A stretch of 64,000 bases of DNA from Ditylenchus dipsaci (lineage: Eukaryota > Nematoda > Chromadorea > Rhabditida > Anguinidae): contig SADC01001279.1 of NCBI GenBank assembly GCA_004194705.1, forward strand, positions 1 through 64,000, read 5' to 3'. This document shows positions 35,401 to 47,300 of this stretch, piece by piece; within the stretch, counting starts at the first letter, position 1, and every line of letters begins with the position of its first letter. The translations under genes and the position numbers were made by a program. The notes beneath the pieces are model-generated. The model was not told the DNA's origin. It did no database searches and saw only the letters and a list, made by a program, of their open reading frames with translations.

Positions 35401-35489
35401 TTTGCAGGACCAAGGTAAGATCACAAGTTCGAATCCTGGTAGTGGCATGCATTATTATATTTGTCTCGAAACAATTATTTAGTGTAGTA

Positions 35490-36005
35490 TATTGTTGGTA
35501 GCGTAGGAACGTGCCCTGGTAGGGTATGTAGGTGTCCTGGTAACGTAGGTAGGTGGCTAGGGAGAGTAGGTAGATGGTAAGTAGGGTACGTAGGTTGACT
35601 GGTAAGGTAAGTATGTAGCCAAGTATGGTAGACAGGTGGCCTGATAAGGCATCTAGGTGGCCTGGTAGGTTATGTAGGTGGACTGGTGGAGTAGGTAGAT
35701 GTCCATTAGGGTAGGTAGTGGTCAGGTAAGGTAAGTAGGTTGCGTGATAGGATATGTAGGTGGCTTGGTAGGGTAGGTACACCACCAGGAAAGGTATGTA
35801 GGTGGACTGTCAAGGTAGGTAAATGCCAGTAGCGTAAGTAAGTGGCCATATAGGGTACGTAGGTGGCAACGCTGGGCAGGTAGATGACCACTAGGGTGGG
35901 TAGGTGATCTGGTAGGTGAGGTAAGTGGCCAAGTGTGGTAGGTAGGAGCCCTGGTAGAATGGAAAGGTACGTAGGTGGCCTTGGGGTGGCTAGGTGATCA
36001 GGTCG
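35490..36005. repeat. Minisatellite, GTAGGTGGCCTGGTA unit
   Basis: About 20 diverged copies of a roughly 25 bp unit (GGTAGGTAGGTGGCCTGGTA). The minus-strand ORFs across it are repeat artefacts. Confidence 0.85.
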
Positions 36006-36290
36006 GACCACCACAATGGTGTTCGAAGCACCAGGGCAGGCACTAAACCGCGTGGACACACCCGAACCACCAAAATCGGACACAAACTACTTGGAATAAC
36101 CCGAATCATGAAAATCGGGAACGAACAGCAGGGTGCAGGCTAAACAACGTGGACACGCTCGAACTACCAGGATCGGGCTGAAACCACCGTGATGAAGCCA
36201 AGCCACGTCGAAATACCCAAACCAAAATCGGCCCCGAACTACTAGGAGGACGCTAAACCACATAGACACACCCGAACACCAGAATGAGAA
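36005..36290. repeat. Diverged tandem repeat, CGAACCACCAAAATCGG unit
   Basis: Repeats of roughly 45-60 bp share ACCACCAAAATCGG/CCCGAA motifs. This and the adjacent minisatellite lie between direct repeats at 35352-35460 and 36322-36430 (ACCAAGGCAT ... AATCCTGGTAGT), suggesting that the whole block is one unit. Confidence 0.55.
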
Positions 36291-36498
36291 AGGCTATGTT
36301 CCCAAAAGTTGTGGTCTCTTGAAAGTTGCCAAAAACCACAAGGGACCAAGGCATTACAGGGTGAATTATCGATTGCCTTGAGGAACCAAGGCAAAGTTGA
36401 TGCTTCAAATCCTGGTAGTTGCATGCGTTTTTTGAAGCGGGTTCCCAGCGCACTATCGGCGCCAGCTTATATGCCGCATCGCGGCATCCCAAATTCTA

Positions 36499-36855
36499 GT
36501 CAATTACGAAAAGGCTGCAAGTTTTGATGGCGATGATGCTGAAGATGAACTTCAGTTGTGGAAACAAGCCGAAGGAAATAAATGGTCTAATGGAAAATGG
36601 AGAATGTAAGTAAAATAAAAAAGATTAGACATTTGACATCTCGGATGTACATTACCAATTTTAGGAAAAGACGAGCGAAAATCGACAAGCACATTATGGA
36701 GAATTTCGACTGCTCTTATTCTCGTAGGATTGGTTGCGAATGCAAAGCTAGTGCTACTCTACGAACAATGGATTGGAATCTACGAACCGCGTTATAAAGG
36801 ACTGCAGTACTCTTTGAAAACAATTCTTGATCCCGGCATGCATTCGTACGGCTGA
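36499..36855 (+). CDS. Putative membrane-protein exons, unidentified
   Basis: 36499-36608 reads DGDDAEDELQLWKQAEGNKW up to a donor (AT|gtaagt). After an acceptor at 36664 the best frame reads LWRISTALILVGLVANAKLV then LLYEQWIGIYEPRYKGLQYS, ending KTILDPGMHSYG-stop at 36855. One strong hydrophobic segment is present. Phase across the intron is off by one, as in other genes of the window. No family recognised. Confidence 0.4.
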
Positions 36856-37179
36856 AAAGTAGGGTTTTATAAGCGGTGGAGAAATGTAAGCGGCGGAGTG
36901 AAAAAAACATAAGTGGCGGAGTAAAAACCTTATCCTTTCATCGGGCTGATACACAATGAAATTCCGACTGTAAAGACAGGCTGCCAAAATTAGTTGCTGC
37001 GCGCTCCCCAGCGCTTGCTTTCAGCAAAGTCTGCGGGGGTATTTTTTTTTGAACTCACCGCGCCGAAGGCGCGGAAAAAATTCTGTGTCATAATGTTCTT
37101 ACGCCTTCTCCGATCACTTCTAATTTTTCACATAACATTAATAAAACAGCGTTTTAACATCAAAACCACTGTTTTCTAT

Positions 37180-37345
37180 AAACACCGTTCACCCGTTCAC
37201 CAGTTTACCCCTCTACCAAGTTTTTCTTGGAGGCGTTCTTCCTGCATTTTTTTTGGCGTATTGGAAATTTGCAGCATATTATCTTGATTTGAATAAAGTG
37301 ATGCTGAGAGGTAGTAGTGGCCTGGGAACGTACGCAAGAGGAAAG
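37180..37345 (+). CDS. Membrane-protein exon, unidentified
   Basis: An open plus frame reads SINTVHPFTSLPLYQ, then VFLGGVLPAFFLAYWKFAAY, then YLDLNKVMLRGSSGLGTYAR, ending at a good donor (AAG|gtaaag). The hydrophobic helix and clean donor suggest a real exon, perhaps of the same gene as 36499-36855. Its acceptor and the next exon were not found. Confidence 0.35.
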
Positions 37346-37974
37346 GTAAAGCTTGGTATTCAAGGACATATTTAGGATGAAAAATTTATAATTGAAATCT
37401 CACTAAAAGAGGACGTTTTCCGATAAAAGTTGAGCGCTTTTAAGGCGCCTGTCTACCCTCGTTTAGAGTAATAGCTTTGCAAAATGTGGTACATAAAAGT
37501 GAAATTATGATATAATTTTGTTTATATTTTTTTACTTTTTCGGTCCATTTGACAAACCTTATTATAAACTGTAATCGCAGTGCTATGCGATGGTGTGTAT
37601 TTATTTACTTTTTAAAAAAGGTCAGAAAATCTAAAAGAAAAAGACGAAAAATTTGCTGCGAAATACCGTTATCCCTTTTTTATCTGACCTATGCTCCCAA
37701 TTTATTTTCTTGTTCCTTAAACGTAAACCGACGTCACTATTTATGGTTTATTCTCGATTTTCTGCTGATGATTACTGCATGAACCAACAAAGTATCCGCT
37801 AAAATGGTTCTTGAATCGATACCCTTTTGCTTTAAGATTCACTCATTCACAAGTATTCCAAAGGTCCACTTTGAAAGATGTGCTTAGCAAATACGTAAAG
37901 ACATTCTTTGCGCCTTTTACACCATTAACAATAGCTATTTATCGAAAAAAAAATTGGCTTTGGGGTTTATATAA

Positions 37975-38125
37975 AAAGAGGGGGCTTATATTTTTAGGAT
38001 ACCCCCTAAGGAGGGGGCTTATATTAGAGGGGGGGGGGCTTTATATTTTGGATGGCCTCTAGGGGGGCTTATATTAGAGGGGGGGCCTATAATAGGAGGG
38101 GGGCTTCTATTAGAGGAGATACGGT
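37975..38125. repeat. GGGGGCTTATATTAGAGG tandem repeat
   Basis: Five or six G-rich units ending in TATTAGAGGAGATACGGT, which resembles a terminus of the CCGTATTT family of TA elements. Confidence 0.55.
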
Positions 38126-38195
38126 TGGTAAAAATCTATCAAAGAACCCAAAAAGAGAATTCAGGAAAGATTAAGAAAGCAAACATGGAAAATCG

Positions 38196-40214
38196 GCCAC
38201 TAGACAAATTCTAATATTTTTTAGAATTTGTCGCGCGACATTTTCTAATATTTTAGAAAATGTCGTTTAGAATTTGTCGCGCGACATTTTCGAATATTTT
38301 TAGAATTTTTCGCGCGATATTTTTCTCATATTTTCAGAATTTTTTTGGCGTCTTCCTGTTAAGAAATCTTCTTTTCAGTTATTTAAATTATGAATGTGCA
38401 TGCCTCTGCAGTCTGATAATTGACTGAATTGAATTTTTTTAGTTTTGCTGTGATGAGCTCAAGTGATTCTGAAGATCAAGAGATTAGCTTTTTGTCCAAA
38501 AACCGAATACAGCAGCAACAACCAAACAGGGCTGGAAAGAGCGTAATATGGTCTAACGGATACCGCTACATTTTTGCTCGGGTATCAACTTGTGTTTCGA
38601 ATGCCTGAAATACAATAAATTTTTTGGAAAGTACCAAGATGCAGGGGACATGCTTCTTTAATTGCTGGCAAAAGTTCAAGAATCTTCGAGGCATTTATAA
38701 GAATTGCAAAGGGAAGGGATTCGTCAAAGTGGGGGGGGGGGGGGGCGCCTCTTGCATCTCACGAAGCGCCACAACCATAAACCTGATTCAGATGAATTTG
38801 AGGTCAGTACCGACTGTGCATTTTAGTGATTTTTTCTTTAATTTGCTTAGATACGGCAAAAATTACAAAAAGGATATGATGTAGCTGAAGCGTCTTCTCT
38901 TTCAAAAACTAAAAGCATCGTCCGTCTAGCAATGCAAGCATCGCTAGACAATTTCAGCAAAAAAGTACAAGGTAGTTATGACTTCAGATAGTGTGTCTAC
39001 AAATATCCTGCACTGTTTCAGATAAATGCGACTATGATTGATACTAAGAAAGCGAGTGAAATGAAAGTGCCCTCAGCTATGCAAAAACAGAAGATCATCA
39101 ACAGTTCCTAAGGTGCGACTCTCGAACGCAAGAACCTGGTGAACTGACATTAGACTAGATATATTTCTCCAGGTTCTTTCTTAACACTGTCTGTTTTCGA
39201 TCTGCCGTGGATAATGGTCTGGATGTCTTTGTTTGGTCACCTGCTTTTGCACCTCTGATCTATGCTTTTCAAAATCTCATCGATGCAGAAGCCGCAAATG
39301 AGGACATCAAAATCGTGCCAAACGTATAAGTTATATACTCAATCTTACCAGATCAATATGACGTTTATTTAGCCTTTATTAATTATTTTCAAAACACATA
39401 TATTTTCCGTGGTACTGGTTGCAGGATGCAGCCTGCTCTGTTTCCCATTCATCGATGGGACATCAATGAATACATTCGCAAGTAGCTTCCTGTCAGAAAC
39501 AATTCTATGGAATCATGAAATCGAGACTACAAAGCTCACTTCGCTGGAGGAGGAAAGGCAGATCGTAGTAAGATGATATTGAAGAAATTGATGAAGAGGA
39601 ACTAGAAGAGGAAGGTAGTGTTGAAATATAATTGTTCATTGGCCTGTTAGCTTATACATGTTATTCTCTGTTGTCAATAAAGTTTGTATCAGCGCGAGAT
39701 ATCACTGAGTCGAATGTTGATATGTAAAGGTTATTTTTGTGGTGTTCATATGTGAAGAAATCACATTTGTTGCCGAAGAGCATCTCAGTCTCGTGAATTT
39801 ATTCATTGCTTATAGTAGTTCTTTTTTTGAAAACCTAGTACAAAGACTCGAATTAACTGATAGAATTTTTGGCGCTAGTAGCGAATACCCCCCCCCCCCC
39901 AAGCATCCGACCTTTAAAAATTGCTGTAACTACCCTTGCAAACAACAAGTTTAGGCTTAGGTGTTTAGGCTTGGGTAGGCCAGCGTACGGAAGTTGTGAC
40001 TAATGAAGAGTTTGCGCACATTTTCCGGGGTCTGGGACATATATTTGGGTACTTTTTACTAAAGTAAAAAAAGTGAAAATCGTTGGGGGGGGGGTATTCG
40101 CTACTAGCGTCGAATTTTTTAAAAATATATTAGAAAATGTCGCGCGACAAATTCTAAAAATATTAGAAAATGTCGAACGACAAATTCTAAAAATATTAGA
40201 ATTTGTCTGGTAGC
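38196..40214 (+). mobile_element. Mutator-like (MULE) element with FLYWCH/transposase remnant
   Basis: Inverted ends GCCACTAGACAAATTC and GAATTTGTCTGGTAGC continue as arms of TTTAGAATTTGTCGCGCGAC units (38196-38345, 40118-40214). The 9-bp flank GGAAAATCG (38187-38195) reappears at the right end, split by a later hAT insertion (40216-40222 plus 41266-41267). Inside, broken coding reads SVIWSNGYRYIFAR, INLCFECLKYNKFFGKY and KRHNHKPDSDEFE (a FLYWCH-type finger), then ALFPIHRWDINEYIRK and LPVRNNSMES, matching the C-terminal region of MULE transposases. Stops and shifts make it inactive. Confidence 0.8.
39871..40111. mobile_element. GGCGCTA-terminus foldback element, copy 3, inside the MULE
   Basis: A perfect 8-bp duplication GAATTTTT (39863-39870, 40112-40119). 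Left end GGCGCTAGTAGCGAATAC then a C run; right end a G run then GTATTCGCTACTAGCGTC. Confidence 0.88.
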
Positions 40215-40222
40215 CGGAAAAT

Positions 40223-41257
40223 TAGGGTTGGGTAATTCTCCGGAGAAATACTTTCCGGGTAATTACCCGGATAATTACCGGTAATTACCCGAAAAGCGGA
40301 GAAATACTATTTGCTGATACCTAAACCATCTGGATGGTACCCAAACCACCTGAATAGTACCCAAACCACCGGTATGGTACCCAAATCACCTGGATAGTGC
40401 CCGAACAATCTGGATGTTACCCGAAACACCTGGATGGCACCCAAATCTTCTGGATAGTACCCAAACCATCTGGATATAACCCAAAACACCTGGATGATAC
40501 CTAAACCACCTGGATGATACCTAAACCAAAAAATTTCTGGCTGAGTAGGGTAGGTGGATTGGTTAATAGTTAATCTTAATAAAAAGTGAATAGTTAGTGG
40601 CGATTGTGATATTTGTCGACCATAATTGCCATAAAATTTTCTATGAAGATAGCAATTATCCTTGTAAAATAAAAACATTCAAAAGATATCAGCATAAAAA
40701 TGAAGAAGATATCGCAGAAAAATAAAATAATGAAAAAATGTATCAGCTGGCAGTCTAACCTTTGACATTAAAAAGGAGACCAGTAGTGTAACGGAAAAGC
40801 ATGGCTCAAGCGGGAAGTGATCACTGCATAATTAGAAAGTAAACATTGCCTCCCCGGCTCCGACTTTGACGCAATTCTAAGGCAAAAACAGAAAATTAGA
40901 ACCTTTCATACTTTTATAAGAACCAACCTCCAAGTGTTTCTCCATTCTTTTCGCATCTGACTTGTAGCCAGCATTACAGAATTTGCACAAACCGACCACT
41001 GTTAGATTCCCATTTGCATTTCTATCTTCAACTCGATTGTAATAATTCCAACACCAGGAAAAGGGATTGAATTTGGACATCTAAATTTTCCATCTATAAT
41101 ACAAATAGAGCAGCAGGAAAAAACAGTTTTCAGAAAAAAATATCGAAGGTCAACTGCAATAAATACTAAAAATAGTATTTCTCCGATTTCCTTTATGGAG
41201 AAAAACTCAGTATTTCTCCGGGTAATTACCCGGGTAATTACCCATCACTCAACCCTA
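40223..41257 (-). mobile_element. hAT element with BED finger exon, duplication CGGAAAAT
   Basis: A perfect 8-bp duplication (40215-40222, 41258-41265). Ends TAGGGTTGGGTAATT and the inverse GGTAATTACCCATCACTCAA followed by CCCTA. On the minus strand 41080-40930 encodes a BED-type zinc finger (WCWNYYNRVEDRNANG, LCKFCNAGYKSDAKRMEKHL) ending at a donor. The rest of the transposase is gone; 40316-40528 is filled by a 21-bp tandem repeat. Confidence 0.88.
40316..40528. repeat. Minisatellite, 21 bp unit ACCCAAACCACCTGGATGGT
   Basis: About ten copies of a 21-bp unit within the hAT element. Because 21 is a multiple of three, the minus strand stays open with a WFGYHPGGLG-type repeat; this is an artefact and not a gene. 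Confidence 0.88.
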
Positions 41258-41398
41258 CGGAAAATCGACTGTGAAAAAAATAAGAATGAATTTGAATATG
41301 TACAAACTTGGCGTTCTGTTAAGACGTTTAGCGGTTTTTGTGACGTTTGTCACGCCAACCGCTAAACGCCCTTATACCATTTCTTATCTCGATTCCAG

Positions 41399-44300
41399 AT
41401 ACCAAATTTATCGAGGCTCCTGTAAGGCTCTGTTCTATCTTAATGGACTTTCCCAAATCGAATTAAAAGTAAAAAAAGCAGATGGTGTGATGTTAGGTTT
41501 GCTTCAAACCAATCAGAATATGGCTGATGCTGCTTGTTTCTTACCAGAATACTTTTTCACCAGCACATCTTTTGTGGAACATATTCCTGGAATAAAGCTT
41601 CACAACAATGGTCTAACTATTTTGTTTTTGTTAACATTTTTATTTGGAATTTCAGGAACTTTTTTAACTGCTGACACTTTCACAGCCATCCTTGACAATG
41701 CTACCATAGCGTATGGAGCAGACAGCAGTAGAGTGGAGTCCTTAATTTTGAATTTGTTGACAAAAGACCAGTGTTATAAGCTGAACAAGTCACCCAAAGA
41801 CCAAACTACCTCAACTTGACTATAGTGGAAAGGAGATTGAGGGTCAGTTTGCTTTCAGATTCACAAAGTTCTGTGGCCATTCATTTTGTCTACTCAACGA
41901 CTAATTGCACAGATTTAAGTATTTCGAAACTTCCATTTTGGCCAAGGCTTTTCAAGAACTTTATTTTTCAAAAGTCTGTTTTCTGTTTTCATCCATTAGG
42001 CATGTGCGTGGGCCTTTCTTTTGGCAGCCTAGATTTCCGGCGGCCCGGATGAAAATTTTGTTTCGACCCCAGCAAATAATAACTTATACATTCGAGTCTC
42101 GATATACCGTATAACCTCTATTTACTACCCACTCTCTATTAACTAACCACCCTCTATTAATTACTCACCCAATGGACCCTATATCTTAGCCCAGAAATCT
42201 CTTTTTTTACATATTCTTAGTTACCACGAGCTCTACCGATCCCACTTTTTAGATTTTGGTTGAGCACCCGAAAATCTCAAAATCGACTTCAATTTTTTCC
42301 GACTTTTTCGGGGTTGAAAAATAATTACCCATGGGTAATTAATAGAGATTATACGGTAGTGGCACCCTCCCCCCCCCCAAGTTCGTTCCCGCCTTGGGTC
42401 CGACACTTTTTTAACTAGATTTTTGAAATGTTTCGCTGAATATAATTCGTCAGTCTAATCAGAAAAATCGTACAGATTCTGACTTAACCGGTCATTTTTC
42501 TGGATCGTAACACTTTTGCCGTAAAGACCCGCGGGTCTCGATATAGTGGCACCCGTTTTTGAAAAGAGGGTGCCACTATATCGAGACCCGCGGGTCTTTT
42601 CGGCTAGACTTTGACTATTTTTTGAAACGACCGGTAAAATCGGAATCCTTGCGATATTTGGGACTAGACTGACGGATCAGGTCCCGCAAAAACCTTCAAA
42701 ATTGAGCTAAAAAAATCGTCGCACCCTAGGCGGGAACATATTGGACCCCTCAAGTGCCACTATATCGAGACTCGACTGTAATAACAATAAAAATACAGTC
42801 GACGCTCTCCATAACGGACAGCCATCCCTAACAGACAAAAAATTCGGCAGATTTGGTTTAAGTTAGTATAATTTGACCTAAATAGACGCTCTACATAACG
42901 GACGCTCTCTATGACGGACAAAAAAGTCGGTCCCGTTGGGTCCATTATGAAGAGCGTCGACTTTAAACTAGAGATGAAGACAGGACAGGATCCTGTCCTG
43001 GTCCTGGTCCGTCCTGTTCGAAATTTATTAATAAAACAAAATCCTGGTCCTGGTCCTGGTCAAATTAAAAAATCCTGGTCCTGGTCCTGGTATTTTGGCC
43101 AATCCTGGTCGTCGAATTTGGTAAATATAAATGGTATATTTCGAAACGTCATCTTGAAACTTGAAAAAAAAAAGTTTAGTTTGTTGATCTTAAAGCCTCG
43201 TTCGCCTCCACCAAAGCGCTCAACGTCTTTCTTCGAACGCCACAGTCAACTTTTTGAGGATTTGAGAAAATGTCTTCTGATTCAACCATGATGGAAGTAC
43301 AGTCTTACTACATGTCAAAGTGCATTCCAACAGACCAAGATCCCTTAGACTTTTGAAGGAACTACATTTAGGGAGTTCAACATTTTACTGTTCGATATTT
43401 TCTAGATTAACGAAGCGATCTATCGGGTGTTGTCTAAGCTTGCACGTCGTTTCCTGTCTGCTACAGCGACAAGTCAACCTAGTGAGCAAGTCTTCTCCGT
43501 TGCCAGAGATGTGTACGACTACAGCCGAAGTAACTTGAATCCAGAGAAAGCAGAAATGTTAATCTTCTTAAACAAATCGCTCCCGTTCTTGAAGTATTGT
43601 TATTGAACATTGTTTACTGGATGTAATGAATGTATAAAAGTGTCAATAAAAATTTTGCTGGCAGTTTAAACCGGATTTCTGGAATTTAACGAAAATCCTG
43701 GTTTTTGGACCAGGATCCCGACCAGGATCCTGATTTTAGAATTTCTAATCCTGGTCCTGATCCTGGTCTTGGACAGACCATAAAATCCTGTCCTGAAATC
43801 CGTCCTGGTCCCGTTTCTTCATCTCTACTTTAAACCTAAAAAAATTATATGTAATTTTTTTCCTAAAGCACTCTGATATCTAAAATTCCCCATGTATCCT
43901 TTTTTGTATCTAAAAATTAGTTAATTTTTATAAAAAGAGAATCTGAAAATAGCAGGAATTTGAATTCATAATTTTCTTCTTAGTTCGTCGAAAATTAAAA
44001 AAAAATTATGGCATAGTCGGTCCGGTAATCCATTCAGCTCTTGATGAGAATTTTTTTAATATATACCGTATTTCCTCTAATTGCCGCCCGGGGCGACAAT
44101 TAGAAGCATGCAATTTTTTTAAACTTCAAGTGATTCAAAACTCGTGTTTTTATTACTGTTACTGTTTGAGCTGTGTAAAAAGTGCCTGTTGGATTTTTGA
44201 AATCCCTCGCAGGCACTTTTAGACAGCTCGAACAGTGAATGAAAACAGGATTTTCAGACCACTTGAAGTTAGGGGGGCGGCAATTAGAGGAAATACGGTA

Positions 44301-47300
44301 AATGTCGAAAGTCCAACATTTTGGAATTCACCTTTGTCCTTCCTATGTTTTGCTCATTGCAATCGTGGAAAATGAACAAGGTAAAATCTAAAACTATTTG
44401 TGTTTTTGACATAAGTTATACTTTTGACATATAATTATTGAAAAAAAAGCTAAAACAGTTGTAGTCAAAATAAAAGTTTGAAATTGTTGACTCGAGAAAC
44501 TGTTTTAAGATAGGAGTGCACAACGGCCTCAACTATTTGGAAGAGCCAATCTGCCTGTTTCTGTCTGCAAGAGACGAATTGGAGACTGGCATGCTCAGCT
44601 ACAGGTCAGCTTTATTCGCGCTTCTCACTCGAAAAAAACTAATTTTTATGCTGTTTAGAAGACGCTCAAGGTCTTTTAGTCGCGCCACGACTTCTATGTT
44701 GGTTTTGCTAATTTGCACTTACCGTAATTGTTCTAATAGAAACCCGGGTTTTTTTTCAACCCCCTAAAAATCTTGAAATCGTCAATCAAAAATTACCTTA
44801 ACTCTGAAATCTTAGTCGAAAAATAGGGGGAGGGGGGGGGAATAGGCGTGGTTAAAGACAAGTTTTTTTTAGAATAATTATGGTATAATGATTGGTTTGA
44901 ACAATTAATTTAGCGCAGAAACAGCCAATTTGTTTGCCAGAAACAGCACTAAACTAACCAAGCTGTGTGCTGATCCAATATACGCCATTGTCTTCTCCAT
45001 AGACTATTTGGTTGGATCCCTCAGAAGTGATGTGAGTTTTTTATTTCTTTAGGAGAAGAATGTACATTGCTGATGTAGGCGATGCGATAAGTTGGGATGG
45101 GTTGTAAATTTTTTTTAAAGTTAGTACTTAACCTCTCAGCAGGTTTATTTTCGTTTATAGGAGTCAGGCGTCAGGAATCACCATTTTTATAAGTTTTAAC
45201 AGGGAATACAGATTGTCAACAAGCTGCAACAACAGCGATATGCGACGATATATTTATTGTTGATTTCAAGCATTTTGCGAAAATAAAGACATTGTAAAAA
45301 TTTCTTCAAAATATTAGATTATTTCTTCACCCTGTAAGTGTATAGAGAAAATTTGGGTCGAAAATATTGCATCACGATATAAAGGCGGGCGCTCAGAAAT
45401 TACAACAAATTTAAAAAAAATTGATATGAAAACCCTTAAGTCAGACACACACATTCCTAGGTAATTTGATTTCTGGCTTCTGAAAGCCAATATTCGCTAC
45501 TAGGGTCCCGTTTTGTATTCCACTTGTTTTGCACCAAATGTAGTATTTATGACCTTATACTGCTTTTCAAAATTAGGAAGAAAACTTAAAAAAGCCAAGA
45601 AGAAACGCATATAATAAACTTTTGAAAAAAAATACAACGGTGTGGCAAGACTTGAGCAATAAGATTTGCGACAGATAATTTACAAACGACATATTTTGAG
45701 CCACACACACGATTTGCACACTAATATAAGCGCCACAATGATTGTGTTGAAAGATTCACGACTGTTAGATGAGAGAATATGAGAATTGAACTGCGAGAAA
45801 TTCGCCCGAAGTTTCGCGCTGAATTTTTCGCATTGCAAGATTTGCGACGTAGTATTTTTAATGAGCAAAATTGCAGCATTTACCAAAAACGATTGGCAAA
45901 ATTGGAATCCTGTCAAGTTACCGTATCATCTCTATTAAACGCTCCCTTTTCAATAAACGTCCCATTTCTGACTAGATTCTCAGAGTAAAGGTCATTTTTG
46001 TTTAGCGATTTTAGAAATTTTTTCGGGATCGGACAATAAACGCCCCGGGGCATTTAATAGAGGAAATACGGTACGTTGGTTTGCATACCGTGAGGCGAAA
46101 ATCTTGCAGTTCACAAGGATGCAGCGCAAACCTCCGTGCGCATTTCTTGCAGTTAAAATCTCACAATTTCTCAAATTTCGTCATAAAATCATATGATCTC
46201 AAATCTTGTTGCTCAAGTCTTGCCCCGCCAATAAAACGTCGTTAGTCCCTGCCTTTATTTTTGAGTCGCACGCAGGCATTCCCTTTTAATTCTCTTTTTT
46301 ACAGGGAATAGTCTCGGAAAGCCAGTTGATAATGGTGGCTTGGGGTGCTTGGAGTCCCTTCCAGGACGCTGCCTTTACCTTAGCAGATACAATAACTGTG
46401 CCTTTGGTGGGTGGACCTCGACCGAACCCTGATGACTGTCTCTCGCTCAGCCTCAGAAGCTTTTCGAGCAAAGATGTGTTTGCAGATATAAGACCTCAGT
46501 TTAATTTAAGATTTAACTTTGCCATTGTCGACTCTACGGTAGTTTAGTTTCACAATATATTTTAATTAGGTCCAGTTGTTTTTTCAGAACACTGAAGCCC
46601 TGCTCAAGATCCCAAATTCAGAAATGTCTAACGTCAGAACTCCACTGCCTAGACCAGACGTGTCAGTGCATGTTCAGGAGACTGAGAGAATGGCCAAATC
46701 GGCGACTGAGCCAACCCCTTTTGTAGAAGCTTATCACCCGGAGATTGTAGATGAACAACCCGTTTCTGAGGAATATACATCTGAACACACCACCTCACTG
46801 GTTATTTTTTATTTGATTTGCAAAAATTTATTATTGCTTCTACCACATTTTATCTGAAAGGCACCCCTGCTTCAACAGACGCTCCCTATTTTCAGAGTTA
46901 AGAGTTAAAAGCACAAAAAAGCAAAATAAAACACAAAAAAAATCTCAGTAAATATAATGGCTCATATCGATTTGGTCTGCAAAGAGACTGAAATATGCCA
47001 CGAGAAATGGGATGCTGCGAAAAAGCTGAAATATGAAACAAAAAATATATATTTCGTGGTACGTTTAAGTTTTTTTTGTGTGGCACATTTCAGCTTTTTG
47101 GCAGGTTTTTAGTGGCATATTTCAGCCTTTTCGCAAACAAAATCAGTTTATGCCAAATAGAATCAAATTCTTAAAGGGGCATACCAGCGCGTTACACGGT
47201 TAATTTCAAATTTTCAAAAGGCGGGGACCACACTTTCAAGACAAAAAACATTTGATTTGAAAATGTTCCTTTAAATTTTTTATTATTGTCACCGAAAAAA

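Noticed and set aside
35393..36083. Two long minus-strand ORFs (130 and 125 codons) rich in LPYLPYL-type repeats
   Set aside because: They run over a diverged GTAGGTGGCCTGG minisatellite; the repetitive peptide is a by-product of the DNA repeat.
40307..40678. Minus ORF with WFGYHPGGLG repeats, suggestive of a repeat protein
   Set aside because: It arises from a 21-bp tandem repeat inside a hAT element, and 21 being divisible by three keeps the frame open.
44605..44767. Plus [19 protein letters not shown] as an extra NPHP4 exon or RS domain
   Set aside because: The flanking exons 44510-44604 and 44914-45031 already join in phase; this frame lies in the intron and overlaps a CCGTAAT-type repeat end.
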